Part shown: piece by piece, positions 51,326 to 60,773 of the stretch
Layout: each line of letters opens with the position of its first letter
How positions within the stretch are numbered: the first letter of the stretch is position 1
From: Collinsella sp.
GTDB lineage: Bacteria > Actinomycetota > Coriobacteriia > Coriobacteriales > Coriobacteriaceae
DNA length: 64,000 nt
NCBI GenBank assembly: GCA_018381235.1
Contig: JAGZSF010000006.1
Coordinates: 1 to 64,000, forward strand
Reading direction: 5' to 3'
Made by a program: the position numbers and the translations under genes
The notes under the pieces: model-generated
Seen by the model: the letters and a program-made list of their open reading frames with translations, nothing else
What the model was told of the DNA's origin: nothing
Database searches by the model: none

Positions 51326-53473
51326 ATGGATCTTATCGCCCAGCTCGCCCGCGAGCTCAACCTTAAGGCCGCCAACGTCGAGGCGGCCGTCAAGCTCATC
51401 GACGAGGGCAACACCATCCCCTTTATCTCGCGCTACCGCAAGGAAGCCACGGGCGGCATGGACGACGTCGCCCTGCGCGCACTCGACGAGCGCCTGTCCT
51501 ACCTGCGCAATCTTGAGCAGCGTAAAGAGGACGTCGTTCTGCTCATCGACGCCCAGGGCAAACTCACGCCCGAACTCGAGCAGCAGATTCGAGAGGCCAC
51601 GCAGCTCCAGCGTGTCGAGGACCTCTACAAGCCCTACCGCAAAAAGCGCATGACCCGCGCACAGAAGGCCCGCGAGGCAGGCCTGGAGCCGCTTGCCAAC
51701 ATGATCATCATGCAGGCCTCGGCCAAGGGCAGCGCGCTCGACACCGCCGCGGCCTACGTCAACGAGGAAGCCGGCTTCGACGCGCCCGAGAAGGCGCTCG
51801 CCGGCGCGGCGGACATCGTGGCTGAGACGGTGGCCGAAGACCCCGAGAACGTCGCCGACCTGCGCGCCTTTACGCAAAACACCGCCGACATCGTCGTCGA
51901 GGCCACCGACCCCGCCGAAAAGACTCCCTACGAGCCCTACTACAACTATGATGAGCCGCTGCGCCGTATACCCAACCACCGCGTGCTGGCTATCGACCGC
52001 GGCGAGCGCGAGGGCAAGCTCCGCGTGCGCGTGAACGTCGACGGCGCTGCCGCCACAGCGCGCCTCAGCAGCCGTTGGCCCCGACGCCAGGGCGTCTTCG
52101 CGCCCATCTTCGATGCCGCCATCGCTGACGGTTACAAGCGCCTCATGGCCCCCTCGCTGGAGCGCGAGGCCCGCGCCAAACTCACCGTTCGCGCTCAGAC
52201 CGAGGCCATCAACGTCTTTGCCAAGAATCTCGAGGGCCTGCTCTCGGCGCGCCCTGTGCGCGGCGCCCGCGTGCTCGCGCTCGATCCGGGCTACCGCACC
52301 GGCTGCAAGGTCGCCGTCATGGACGAGACCGGCAAGCTACTCGACCACGGCGTGGTCTACCCCACCAAGCCGCGCCACGACGTCGCCGGCACCAAGCGCG
52401 AGCTCGCCCGCCTCGTCAAAAAGGACGGCGTCAACACCATCGTCATCGGCAACGGCACCGCCAGCCGCGAGACCGAGGAAGTCGTCTCGGAGTTCATTGC
52501 CGAGCAGGCGCCTGGGCTGCGATACACCATTGTTAACGAGGCCGGCGCGTCGGTGTACTCCGCCTCCGAGCTCGCGAGCCAGGAGTATCCCGACCTGGAC
52601 GTCACCGTGCGCGGCGCCATGAGCCTGGGCCGCCGCCTGCAGGACCCACTGGCAGAGCTCGTCAAGATTCCGCCCCAGTCCATCGGCGTGGGCCAGTACC
52701 AGCACGACCTTGACCAGGCCGAGCTCTCGCGCACCCTGGGCCACGTGGTGGAGGACGTCGTCAACCGCGTGGGCGTCGACGTCAACACCGCGAGCGCGAG
52801 CCTGCTGGGATACGTTTCGGGCATCACGCCGAGCGTGGCCAAGAACATCGTGGCTTTCCGCGAGGAAAACGGCGCCTTCACCGATCGCCGCCAGCTCAAG
52901 AAGGTCCCCAAGCTGGGACCCAAGGCATATCTCAACGCTGCAGGCTTTTTGCGAATTAGCGGCGGTAAGAACCCGCTCGACGCAACGAGCGTCCACCCCG
53001 AAAGCTACGAGGTGGCCACGTCCGTCTTGGAACGCGCCGGCGTTAAAGCAAGCGAGCTCAGCCGCGGCGGCGTGCCCGACATCGAGCGCCGCCTGGGCAG
53101 CATCTCGGCGCTGGCAAGCGACCTGGACTGCGGCACCCTGACGCTCATCGACATTGTCAACGAGCTCAAGAAGCCCGGCCGCGACCCGCGCGACGACGCG
53201 CCCGAGGTGGCCTTTAGCCGCTCGGCACTTTCCATCGACGACCTGGAGCCCGGCATGGAACTCAAGGGCACGGTGCGCAACGTCGTCGACTTTGGCGCCT
53301 TCGTCGACGTGGGTGTGCACCAGGACGGCCTCGTGCACATCTCCAAGCTGGCCAACCGCTTCGTCAAGCACCCGAGCGACGTGGTGCGCGTCGGCGACAC
53401 GGTAAAGGTGTGGGTGGAAAAGGTCGATCGCGACCGCAAGAAGATCTCGCTCACCATGGTGCAGGGGAAGTAA
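51326..53473 (+). CDS. tex: Tex-type RNA-binding protein
   Basis: 715-residue Tex/YhgF protein that interacts with RNA and the transcription/translation machinery. Order: an N-terminal helical domain, a YqgF-like RNase H fold with LALDPGYRTGCK (about 319-330), helix-hairpin-helix motifs (about 490-560) and a C-terminal S1 domain (about 640-713, LKGTVRNVVDFGAFVDVG). ATG at 51326 with AAGGAG upstream; the earlier in-frame reading is not supported. Confidence 0.95.
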   Translation: MDLIAQLARELNLKAANVEAAVKLIDEGNTIPFISRYRKEATGGMDDVALRALDERLSYLRNLEQRKEDVVLLIDAQGKLTPELEQQIREATQLQRVEDLYKPYRKKRMTRAQKAREAGLEPLANMIIMQASAKGSALDTAAAYVNEEAGFDAPEKALAGAADIVAETVAEDPENVADLRAFTQNTADIVVEATDPAEKTPYEPYYNYDEPLRRIPNHRVLAIDRGEREGKLRVRVNVDGAAATARLSSRWPRRQGVFAPIFDAAIADGYKRLMAPSLEREARAKLTVRAQTEAINVFAKNLEGLLSARPVRGARVLALDPGYRTGCKVAVMDETGKLLDHGVVYPTKPRHDVAGTKRELARLVKKDGVNTIVIGNGTASRETEEVVSEFIAEQAPGLRYTIVNEAGASVYSASELASQEYPDLDVTVRGAMSLGRRLQDPLAELVKIPPQSIGVGQYQHDLDQAELSRTLGHVVEDVVNRVGVDVNTASASLLGYVSGITPSVAKNIVAFREENGAFTDRRQLKKVPKLGPKAYLNAAGFLRISGGKNPLDATSVHPESYEVATSVLERAGVKASELSRGGVPDIERRLGSISALASDLDCGTLTLIDIVNELKKPGRDPRDDAPEVAFSRSALSIDDLEPGMELKGTVRNVVDFGAFVDVGVHQDGLVHISKLANRFVKHPSDVVRVGDTVKVWVEKVDRDRKKISLTMVQGK

Positions 53474-53506
53474 ACCACCTAAAGCAAGGGTCCCCCCTCT
53501 CGCGAC

Positions 53507-53676
53507 GTGCAAAATCGCGAGTATTCTGCAATTTCCGCCGCCCCGAACGCCCCTCAGAGGCAATAAAGTCAAAAACAGCCCCCGTTTTAGCATCATCAGA
53601 GCCAAAACGGGGGCTGTTCCGTGCTTCGGTTAACTGGTAAAAGCCTTTACCTTGCTGAATACTCTCAATTTTGCAC
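53507..53676. repeat. 25-bp inverted repeat enclosing a terminator
   Basis: Arms GTGCAAAATCGCGAGTATTC plus TGCAA (53507-53531) and TTGCTGAATACTCTCAATTT plus TGCAC (53652-53676) match at 22 of 25 positions. The terminator at 53571-53619 lies inside the loop. The 53474-53855 gap has no gene. Confidence 0.82.
53571..53619 (-). terminator. terminator between tex and the aldolase gene
   Basis: Perfect 14-bp stem ACAGCCCCCGTTTT/AAAACGGGGGCTGT with a 15-base loop. On the minus strand it is followed by five T, so it fits the aldolase transcript best; it may also stop tex. Confidence 0.88.
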
Positions 53677-53701
53677 GGCGCAGGCGGGGGTACCTTTGCC
53701 C

Positions 53702-53883
53702 ACGGCAGGATATGGAAGCCAAGCGCCAACTTGCTGGCAAGCTCGTGCCGGCAGCCCCGGCCTTTCCTTTGCCTAGCGCGACCCCCGCGAAGCGCGTGAG
53801 CGGTAGGGAAAGGAAAAGCCGGGGCGAACAACCCGCGGCGTAGCCAGTGTTCGCGTTACGGCAGGATATGGAAACCGAGCGCC
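53702..53883. repeat. duplicated end of the aldolase gene around a 72-bp hairpin
   Basis: 26 bases at the 3' end of the aldolase gene (53858-53883, starting ACGGCAGGATATGGAA) recur at 53702-53727 with 2 mismatches. Between them lies an imperfect hairpin, 53754-53825, with arms GCCCCGGCCTTTCCTTTGCC and its partner (about 20 of 22 paired) and an inner GCGCG/CGCGC stem. Confidence 0.75.
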
Positions 53884-54560
53884 GCGATATCCTTGGCAAA
53901 GCCGCGGACGGTGTCGAGCGAGACCTCGTACGGGTCACGGCCGATGTTCTTGCGCTTGGCCAGGATGCCGTTGGGCACCGTGATGATCTGGCAACCGCAG
54001 GCCTCGGCCTGGTAAATGTTGATGAGCTCGCGCGTGGACGCCCACAGGACCTCACAGTTGGGCTTGATGGCGGCCTTCTTGACCGACTCCGTCATAAACG
54101 GAATGGGGTCGACGCCGGTGTCGGCGATGCGGCCGGCAAAGAGCGAGATGATGGACGGCGTCTCGGTGTCAACGGCCTCGACCATCTCGTCAACCTGCTT
54201 AGGCGTAAAGATGGTGGTGACGTTGACCTTGATGCCGTCGGCCGACAGCTTGCGCACCAGCTCGGCGGTGGACTCGCCCTTGGTGGTCACGCACGGAATC
54301 TTGACGTAGACGTTCTCGGCCCAGGTAGCGATCTCGCGCGCCTCGACCTCCATGGTCTCGACGTCGTCGGCAAAGACCTCAAACGAGACGGACACATCGG
54401 TGATGTGGGTCAAGACCTCTTTGGCAAACGCGCGGTAATCCGTCACGCCGCCCCTCTTCATAAGGGACGGGTTGGTCGTGAAACCCTGAACGTTGCCGTT
54501 CTCGTACATGTCGAGCATGCCCTCGAGGTTTGCACCGTCAGCGAACACCTTGATTGCCAT
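53856..54560 (-). CDS. transaldolase-like aldolase (TalC/FSA type)
   Basis: 234-residue small transaldolase-family protein, either fructose-6-phosphate aldolase or transaldolase. The N-terminus has DGANLEGML and GFTTNPSLM (about 26-34). The Schiff-base Lys is in VYVKIPCVTTKG (about 87). TTIFTPKQ and SLFAGRIADTG (about 150-160) match the family. Which reaction it performs cannot be told. ATG at 54560 with AAGGA upstream. Its 3' end is partly duplicated downstream. Confidence 0.87.
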   Translation of the reverse strand: MAIKVFADGANLEGMLDMYENGNVQGFTTNPSLMKRGGVTDYRAFAKEVLTHITDVSVSFEVFADDVETMEVEAREIATWAENVYVKIPCVTTKGESTAELVRKLSADGIKVNVTTIFTPKQVDEMVEAVDTETPSIISLFAGRIADTGVDPIPFMTESVKKAAIKPNCEVLWASTRELINIYQAEACGCQIITVPNGILAKRKNIGRDPYEVSLDTVRGFAKDIAALGFHILP

Positions 54561-54753
54561 CTGCCTGATTCCTTTCGTTTGCATAAGGCCGGTAAACTGC
54601 TAAACACTTTACCTACGTTTATCAAGGCTTGAGCTGCGGTTTTTTATCTTCTCGGCGAACGGTATAAACACCTCAGTGTTTGGATTGATAAATCGATTGA
54701 GCATTCAAAAGCGAAGAGTCGCAGTTTGAGCAAACGTCAGAACGCGGGATTCA

Positions 54754-55581
54754 CTAGATGAGGCCGAAATGCTGCATCGCTGTGACGGTACCGTCGTGTG
54801 CGACATCGTCGGTCACGTAGTCGGCGACCGCCTTGACCTCGGGCATGGCATTACCCATGGCCACGGCTGTCTCGACGGCGGCGAGCATGCCCAGGTCGTT
54901 GCCCGAATCGCCAAAGCCAAAGGTGCGCGCATTTCCCTCGCGGCCCAGATACGCCAGCGCTCGCGCCACGCCCACGCCCTTGTCAATGCCCTTGGGGCTC
55001 AGCTCGCGATTCTGGCCACCGGTGTTGCACAGCTCAAACTCGCAATCGATAAAGCCGTCATCATTGGCTACGCGAGCCAGGTCGCCCGCGGTGATGCATA
55101 CCTTGCCCACGTGCAGACTGCCGTCGACGCGCATTTCCTCGGTGCTGTGCACCACAGAAGTGCCGATCAGAGACGACTGCTCAACACCCGCGGGTTCCAG
55201 GGCAAAAGTAGCCACGTTGGTCTCGAAAAAGGCCTCAATCCCTGCCGCGGCCATACGGCGCGCAAGCTCCGCGATAACGCCCTCGTCAAAGCAGTCCTCA
55301 TGCACCACGCGGCCCTCGACCTCGAGCGTCGCTCCCGCCATGGCAACGACACCCGCCGGGTTCAGCGCGCGCAGGCCATCGGCAATCAGCCACAAGGGAC
55401 GACCCGTGCAGATAAATGCCTGGTGACCCGCATTGCGCAGACGACCAAATGCATCGACAACAGCCTTCGACGGATGGACTGCATTGAAGTCCTTATCGGT
55501 CATATCGTCGGGATCGAACGACGTCAGCGTGCCGTCCACGTCAAAAAAGAGCACAGCGGGTTCGGGACACGCATCAATCAT
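54754..55581 (-). CDS. Cof-type HAD phosphatase
   Basis: 275-residue haloacid-dehalogenase phosphatase with a C2 cap. Nucleophile motif FFDVDGTLT (about 12-20), ICTGRP (about 59-64), a late Lys in SPKGIDKG and the metal site FGDSGNDLGM (about 227-236). Likely substrates are sugar phosphates or flavin-type cofactors; not resolvable. ATG at 55581 with AAGGA upstream. Divergent from rlmKL. Confidence 0.9.
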   Translation of the reverse strand: MIDACPEPAVLFFDVDGTLTSFDPDDMTDKDFNAVHPSKAVVDAFGRLRNAGHQAFICTGRPLWLIADGLRALNPAGVVAMAGATLEVEGRVVHEDCFDEGVIAELARRMAAAGIEAFFETNVATFALEPAGVEQSSLIGTSVVHSTEEMRVDGSLHVGKVCITAGDLARVANDDGFIDCEFELCNTGGQNRELSPKGIDKGVGVARALAYLGREGNARTFGFGDSGNDLGMLAAVETAVAMGNAMPEVKAVADYVTDDVAHDGTVTAMQHFGLI

Positions 55582-55656
55582 ATGGGTTCCTTTCGAGAAT
55601 AAGGGCAAACGAAGCATCCATCATATAATGGAGCGACGCAACCAGAGAGGTCACCC

Positions 55657-58224
55657 ATGGAATTTTACGCAAGCTGCCCCGAGGGCTTTGAGTCCGCACT
55701 CGCCGATGAGCTTAAACGCCTCGGGCTTTCGCATGTCCGCCGCCTGAAGGGCCGCGCCACGTTTGAGGGCGAGCTCGAAGAAGGCTATCGCGCGTGCCTG
55801 TGGTCGCGCCTGGCGAGCCGCGTGTTCGTGGTACTCGGACGCTTTGAGGCGCAGGATGCCGATGAGCTGTACGACGGCGTTTACGACATCGCTTGGGAGA
55901 CCATCATCCGCCCCGGCGCCACCATCGCCATTACCGCCCGCGGCGTGACCGAGCAGCTGCGCAACACGCGCTTCTCGGCCCTGCGCGCCAAGGACGCGCT
56001 GTGTGACCGCCTGGCCGAGACCACGGGCCGTCGCGCCGACGTTGATGCCGCCGATCCCGACGTTCATCTGCTGCTTTCGCTGCGTCAGCGCCGCGCGAGC
56101 ATCAGCCTGGACCTTTCGGGCGACCCGCTGTTCAAACGCCTGCCGCCCGCAGCGGCCCGCGCCAGCGAGGGCGCGCACGTGCTGCGCCCCGACTACGCCG
56201 CCCTGGTGCTGGCGCAAGTCAGCTGGACCGCGCTATGCGAGCGCGAGCTGACGGCCGATGATTACGAGAACGAAGCTCTGCCCACGCTGATCGACGCCTC
56301 GTGCGCCGGCGGCGGCCTGCTGCTGGAGGCCGTGAATATCCTGACTGACCGCGCCCCGGGCGCCGCACGCGAGCGCTGGGGCTTTGAGGGCTGGCAGCTG
56401 CACGACGCCGCCCTGTGGGAGCAGCTGCTTGCCGAGGCGCGCTCGCGCGAGGCGGCAGCGCGCGAGCGCCAGGCGCGCATCGTGGCCGCAGACATCGACC
56501 CCGCCGCCCGCAAGACTGCCGAGCGCATGGTCAAGAGCGCTGGCCACAAGCGCTTTGTCGATTTCTGCGCCGCCAAGTCCGCCACCGTACTGGACCACGC
56601 GGGCGCCGTCGCCGGTGCCGCCGTGGTCGCGGATACGACCGAGACACCGCTTTCGCTCATGCACGACGCCATGACGCTGGTCGGTGAGCTGCGCCGCGCG
56701 CCCGAGCTTGCCGCGGCACCGGTCGCCGCGCTCACCCGCGACGGATTGCTGGCCCGCGCGCTCCACGCCGAGCCCGAGCGCTCGATTGCCGTCATGCCCA
56801 ACAACGAGGAAGCAGCTATTGAGGTCTGGCCTTCGCTCGACCATGCCGCCGCAGCGTTTGAGGCTGCGACCAGCGCGGATACCGAGGCCGAGGTTACGGA
56901 TGCCAACGAAACCAACGATGAAGCCGCCGCTTCCGCCATGCCCGAACCTGCTGCCACGCTCGACCTGGGCGACGGCAAGCCGCTGCCCGTGCTCATCCCC
57001 GAGTCGGAGCAGTTCGCCAACCGCCTGCGCAAGAATGCCCGTCTGCGTCGCAAGTGGGCAAAGCGCGAGGGCGTGAGCTGCTACCGCGTCTACGATGCCG
57101 ACCTACCCGACTACTCCGCCGCCATCGACCTGTACGAAGGCTGCCCGCAGACGCCGGGCCGCTGGCTCGTCATCGCCGAATACGCCGCGCCCAAGACCAT
57201 CGACCCCGCACTGGCCCAGGCCCGTATGCTCGACATTCTGGCCATCGCGCCGCGCATCCTTGATGTTCCGGCCGAGCACGTGCACGCCAAGGCCCGCATG
57301 CGTTCGCGCGGTGGCTCTCAGTACGGCAAGCAGGGTGCCGGCAAGGGCGCGTCGGGCGAGCGCGCCAATATCGCACGCCGTCGTCTGCCGCTCATCGAAG
57401 AGGGCGGCCTCACCTTTGCCGTCAACTTTGACGACTATCTGGATGTGGGCATCTTCCTGGACCACCGCGTCACCCGCAACCTGGTGCGCGAGCACGCCAA
57501 GCAGGCGCGCCGCTTCCTCAACCTGTTCGCCTACACCGGCACCGCCACCTGCTACGCAGCCGACGGCGGCGTCGAGGAGACCGTGACGGTCGACCTTTCC
57601 AACACCTACTTGGACTGGGCCGAGCGCAACATGCGCCAGAACGGCTTTGTGGGGCCGCAGCATCACTTTGTGCGCGACGACGTGCTCGCCTGGATTCGTG
57701 ACCAGCGCCAGACGCGCAACCGCTGGGACCTGATCTTTGTCGACCCGCCCACGTTCTCGAACTCGTCCAAGATGGGCCGCCGCACCTGGGATGTCCAGCG
57801 CGACCATGTTGAGCTTTTGGCCGGCGTATCGCGCCTGCTCGCACAGGGCGGCCACGCCATCTTTAGCTGCAACCTGCGTGGCTTCCGCCCCGAGACGCGC
57901 AAGCTCGCGCGCGCGGGCGTCGTGCTGGAGAACATTACGGCGCAAACCATCCCAGAGGACTTCGCGCGCAACCAGAAGGTGCACCATTGCTATATCGTGC
58001 GCCGCCTGCCCATCGAGGACGCCATGGCCGAGGTCGGCTTTAGCGCCGAGGAGATTGCCGAGCGAACCGAGGAGCTGCGCAACCCCGAGGCGCGCAAGCC
58101 TCGCGCAACGGCGCCCGCGCACGCGCAGACCGGTGACCGAGGACCGCACTGCGACGACAAGCCTGCCTGCTCAGGCAAGCCCAAAAAGAAGAAGTTCTAC
58201 GCCAGCAAGCCCAAGGACAAATAG
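55657..58224 (+). CDS. rlmL: RlmKL-type 23S rRNA methyltransferase fusion, degenerate RlmL half
   Basis: 855 residues against 702 in E. coli. THUMP region about 45-150, then the RlmL domain, which in E. coli makes m2G2445. It is clearly homologous (TDRAPGAARERWGFEGWQ, about 230-247), but the SAM loop DPMCGSGT reads DASCAGGG (213-220) and the catalytic NPPYG site reads ADTTETP (about 325-331). A poorly conserved stretch follows to about 440. The RlmK half (m7G2069) keeps NRLRKN, the substrate region YDADLPDYS, NLFAYTGTAT and DPPTFSNS (about 695-702). The tail is Lys-rich. I expect only the RlmK activity to remain. Confidence 0.9.
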   Translation: MEFYASCPEGFESALADELKRLGLSHVRRLKGRATFEGELEEGYRACLWSRLASRVFVVLGRFEAQDADELYDGVYDIAWETIIRPGATIAITARGVTEQLRNTRFSALRAKDALCDRLAETTGRRADVDAADPDVHLLLSLRQRRASISLDLSGDPLFKRLPPAAARASEGAHVLRPDYAALVLAQVSWTALCERELTADDYENEALPTLIDASCAGGGLLLEAVNILTDRAPGAARERWGFEGWQLHDAALWEQLLAEARSREAAARERQARIVAADIDPAARKTAERMVKSAGHKRFVDFCAAKSATVLDHAGAVAGAAVVADTTETPLSLMHDAMTLVGELRRAPELAAAPVAALTRDGLLARALHAEPERSIAVMPNNEEAAIEVWPSLDHAAAAFEAATSADTEAEVTDANETNDEAAASAMPEPAATLDLGDGKPLPVLIPESEQFANRLRKNARLRRKWAKREGVSCYRVYDADLPDYSAAIDLYEGCPQTPGRWLVIAEYAAPKTIDPALAQARMLDILAIAPRILDVPAEHVHAKARMRSRGGSQYGKQGAGKGASGERANIARRRLPLIEEGGLTFAVNFDDYLDVGIFLDHRVTRNLVREHAKQARRFLNLFAYTGTATCYAADGGVEETVTVDLSNTYLDWAERNMRQNGFVGPQHHFVRDDVLAWIRDQRQTRNRWDLIFVDPPTFSNSSKMGRRTWDVQRDHVELLAGVSRLLAQGGHAIFSCNLRGFRPETRKLARAGVVLENITAQTIPEDFARNQKVHHCYIVRRLPIEDAMAEVGFSAEEIAERTEELRNPEARKPRATAPAHAQTGDRGPHCDDKPACSGKPKKKKFYASKPKDK

Positions 58225-58228
58225 ACAA

Positions 58229-58295
58229 AGTTGCGGTGGAATACGGACTGTTTTGCCTGGAATTAGGCAAATTTAGACCGTATTTCACCGCAACT
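58229..58295. repeat. nested inverted repeat between rlmKL and kdpE
   Basis: Arms AGTTGCGGTGGAATACGG (58229-58246) and CCGTATTTCACCGCAACT (58278-58295), 17 of 18 paired, with an inner TTTGCCT/AGGCAAA stem. It lies between convergent genes and may terminate one or both, although no T-run follows. Confidence 0.82.
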
Positions 58296-58319
58296 CATAT
58301 TGGGATGGCGGATGCCGAC

Positions 58320-59033
58320 CTATCCCTGGATGACCAATCGGTAACCAATACCCACGTGCGTCTGGATATAGCGCGGATGCGCGGGGTCGGACTCGATCTT
58401 CTTGCGCAGCGTGCCCATAAAGACGCGCAGGCTCGCCAGGTCGCTCTTAGTTGCCGTGCCCCAAATCTCGTGCAGGATAAACTGGTGCGTCAGTACCTTG
58501 TCGGCGTTATGCGCCAGCAGGCACAGGAGCTTATACTCGATCGGCGTCAGATGCAGTTCCTCGCCATCCATCGTGGCGATGCCGGCATCAAAATCGATAT
58601 GCAGCTCACCGGTATCGAACGAGCCCTCGGAGACAACGCCGCCCGTCTGCGCATACGAAAGGCGCCTGAGCGTCGTGCGAATGCGCGCGAGCAGTTCCTC
58701 GACCGAAAACGGCTTGGTCAGGTAGTCGTCGGCACCGGCATCGAGCGCGCGGATTTTGTCCGCGTCCTCGCTGCGCGCCGAGACCACGATAATCGGCATG
58801 CCCGACCATGCGCGCACCGACTCCACCACCTTGACGCCGTCCATATCGGGCAGGCCCAGATCGAGCAGCACAATGCTCGGCGTCTGCGACGAGGCGGCGG
58901 CGATAGCGGCATGGGCGGTCTCCACAGCCATATGGCGCAAGCCGTGCGCCTCGAGCGCGGCAACAATAAGATTGCGGACGGCGGGGTCGTCCTCAACGAC
59001 CAAGATGAGCGGTTTTACGGCAGAGTTCGGCAC
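58320..59033 (-). CDS. KdpE-like response regulator
   Basis: 237-residue OmpR/PhoB-type regulator. Receiver domain (about 8-120) with the acidic pocket VVEDD, the phospho-acceptor Asp in LLDLGLPDMDG (about 57) and Lys in DDYLTKPF (about 106); the winged helix is about 135-235. GTG at 59033 has AAGGAG just upstream and lies 4 bases after the kinase stop, so they are coupled. The KdpE label rests on overall resemblance and the DUF4118 kinase partner. Confidence 0.88.
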   Translation of the reverse strand: MPNSAVKPLILVVEDDPAVRNLIVAALEAHGLRHMAVETAHAAIAAASSQTPSIVLLDLGLPDMDGVKVVESVRAWSGMPIIVVSARSEDADKIRALDAGADDYLTKPFSVEELLARIRTTLRRLSYAQTGGVVSEGSFDTGELHIDFDAGIATMDGEELHLTPIEYKLLCLLAHNADKVLTHQFILHEIWGTATKSDLASLRVFMGTLRKKIESDPAHPRYIQTHVGIGYRLVIQG

Positions 59034-59037
59034 AGCG

Positions 59038-60663
59038 CTACTCCTTATCAAACGAAACGTCGGCGGCAGGAAGCTCAATCGTAAAGACCGAGCCGTGCGG
59101 GTCCGCCGCGGCAACCTCTATGCTACCGCCATGTGCCAACGCAATGGAACGGCAGAGCGAAAGACCCAGGCCAACGCTGCGGTGGCTGTCGGCCAGACCA
59201 TGGTTGGCGGTATAGAACGACTCAAAGATCCGCTCGCGATCCTCGGGTGCGATGCCCGGACCATCATCGGCCACCGAGCACGCCACGCGTCCATCGTCGA
59301 CGCTAATCGAAATCACGATATGCGAACCCGCGGGCGTATAGGTGATGGCGTTGTTCACCAGATTGACCACCAGCTGCACCATCAGGCGCGCATCGACGTT
59401 GACGAGCGCCGGCTCATCGCACGCCACCACCTTAAGGTCGTGCTCGCGCACGGCCGGATTTACGTGGCGCAGCGCCTCCTCGACGATATCGTCCATGAGC
59501 TCGAGCGTGGTCGACAGGCGCATACCGCCACCCTCGAGCTTGGTGATGGCGAGCAGATTCTCGACGGTGGCGTTGAGCCACAGCGCATCCGAGCGAATGG
59601 ATAGAAGCAGGCCGCGGCGCGTCTGGGCATCGAGCACCGCGGTGCCGGTCGAGCCCTGGTCGAGCAGCACGTCGGCATTGCCCGAAATACTGGTGAGCGG
59701 CGTACGCAGATCGTGCGAGATGGAGCGCAGTAGGTTGGCGCGCAGCTGCTCGTTTTTTGCAAGCACCGCCGCCTCCTCGCGGGCCTCCATGGCGCGAGCG
59801 CGATCAAGTGCCAGCTCGCCTTCGCTCACGATGGCATCGGCAAGTGTTCGCTCCTCGTGCGTCAGCACGTCGGGCTCGGCAACGATAGCCAGCACGCCCA
59901 CCACCGAGGCGGGGTCGCCCGAGCGCGCGAAGCCGTCGCCTGTGCGAACCGTCAGGTAGATGCCATAAAACGCCGAGCCGCCAAACGTGGCGTCGAGCGG
60001 CGTTCCCACATAGGCGGACGCCGAGAGCCGCGGCGGCATCTGCGGCGCCAGTTCGTGCACCGGTGCAGCATCGCCCACGGCCGTGTATGTCGAACGCGGC
60101 AGCAGGTCATCGCCCTCGGCGTCGGCGCTGTACCACACGACCGGACAGCCCGAAAGACGCGCCAGCTGCGTGGCCATGGCGTGAACGATCTGCTGCTCGT
60201 CGGCGCACCGCTGCAGCATGCGGTTGGTCTCGAGCACCATATGCGTGCGACGGTCGCTGGCGGCAGCCTGCGCCAAGGCCCGGCGCAGGGCTAACGCAAT
60301 CGAGCTCGATACAAGCGAGACCACAAACATGATGAAGAACATGCCGGGATAGCCGCGGTCGATAAGCGACAGCGAGTAGCGCGGGTCGACAAACAAGAAG
60401 TTGTAGAGCGCCACGGCGGCAGCCGAGCTCAGCAAGCAATACAGGCGACTCCAGGTAAAGAATGCGCACAGCTGCACGGCGAACACATAGACGATCATGA
60501 TGCTCGGCGCGAGACCCGGATGGTCGAGCAGCGCGCCCACAATCGTCGCCGCGACCAACAGCCCCACCGACACGCAGGCGTCATACAGAGGAGTGCGGCG
60601 CGTCAGCGTTGTGCGCCGCCACCAAAAGCTATCGGCAATATCGCCGTCCGTACGGACGTCCAT
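59038..60663 (-). CDS. KdpD-like sensor kinase lacking the N-terminal KdpD/Usp part
   Basis: 541-residue histidine kinase. It starts with the DUF4118 four-helix membrane domain (about 25-125), then a GAF-like domain (about 150-290), a HisKA with phospho-acceptor His in LLRSISHDLRTPLTS (about 317) and an ATPase domain with NLVNNAITYTP, DDGPGI and GLGLSLC. The 350-residue cytoplasmic KdpD domain and Usp domain that sense K+ and c-di-AMP in full-length KdpD are absent. No kdpFABC is in the window, but kup is next door. Confidence 0.88.
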   Translation of the reverse strand: MDVRTDGDIADSFWWRRTTLTRRTPLYDACVSVGLLVAATIVGALLDHPGLAPSIMIVYVFAVQLCAFFTWSRLYCLLSSAAAVALYNFLFVDPRYSLSLIDRGYPGMFFIMFVVSLVSSSIALALRRALAQAAASDRRTHMVLETNRMLQRCADEQQIVHAMATQLARLSGCPVVWYSADAEGDDLLPRSTYTAVGDAAPVHELAPQMPPRLSASAYVGTPLDATFGGSAFYGIYLTVRTGDGFARSGDPASVVGVLAIVAEPDVLTHEERTLADAIVSEGELALDRARAMEAREEAAVLAKNEQLRANLLRSISHDLRTPLTSISGNADVLLDQGSTGTAVLDAQTRRGLLLSIRSDALWLNATVENLLAITKLEGGGMRLSTTLELMDDIVEEALRHVNPAVREHDLKVVACDEPALVNVDARLMVQLVVNLVNNAITYTPAGSHIVISISVDDGRVACSVADDGPGIAPEDRERIFESFYTANHGLADSHRSVGLGLSLCRSIALAHGGSIEVAAADPHGSVFTIELPAADVSFDKE

Positions 60664-60691
60664 CAGCGCCCCGCCCCTCTCTCAAAAACAA

Positions 60692-60740
60692 AAACCACCA
60701 CAGGGGACAGGCACCTTTGTGGTGGTTTCCCTTGTGGTGG
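60692..60740. repeat. inverted repeat AAACCACCACA/TGTGGTGGTTT plus extra copy
   Basis: A perfect 11-bp inverted repeat (60692-60702, 60718-60728) followed by another TTGTGGTGGTT in the same direction near 60733. It lies upstream of the kdpD start and downstream of the small membrane gene. Confidence 0.75.
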
Positions 60741-60773
60741 TTCCAAGTGTATAGCCTTTGCAACCGGCGGTCG

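Noticed and set aside
49100..51979. 959-residue open frame antisense to the MFS, Gfo and tex genes
   Set aside because: It overlaps three well-supported genes on the other strand and has no ribosome site or recognisable domain. Long antisense frames are expected in GC-rich DNA.
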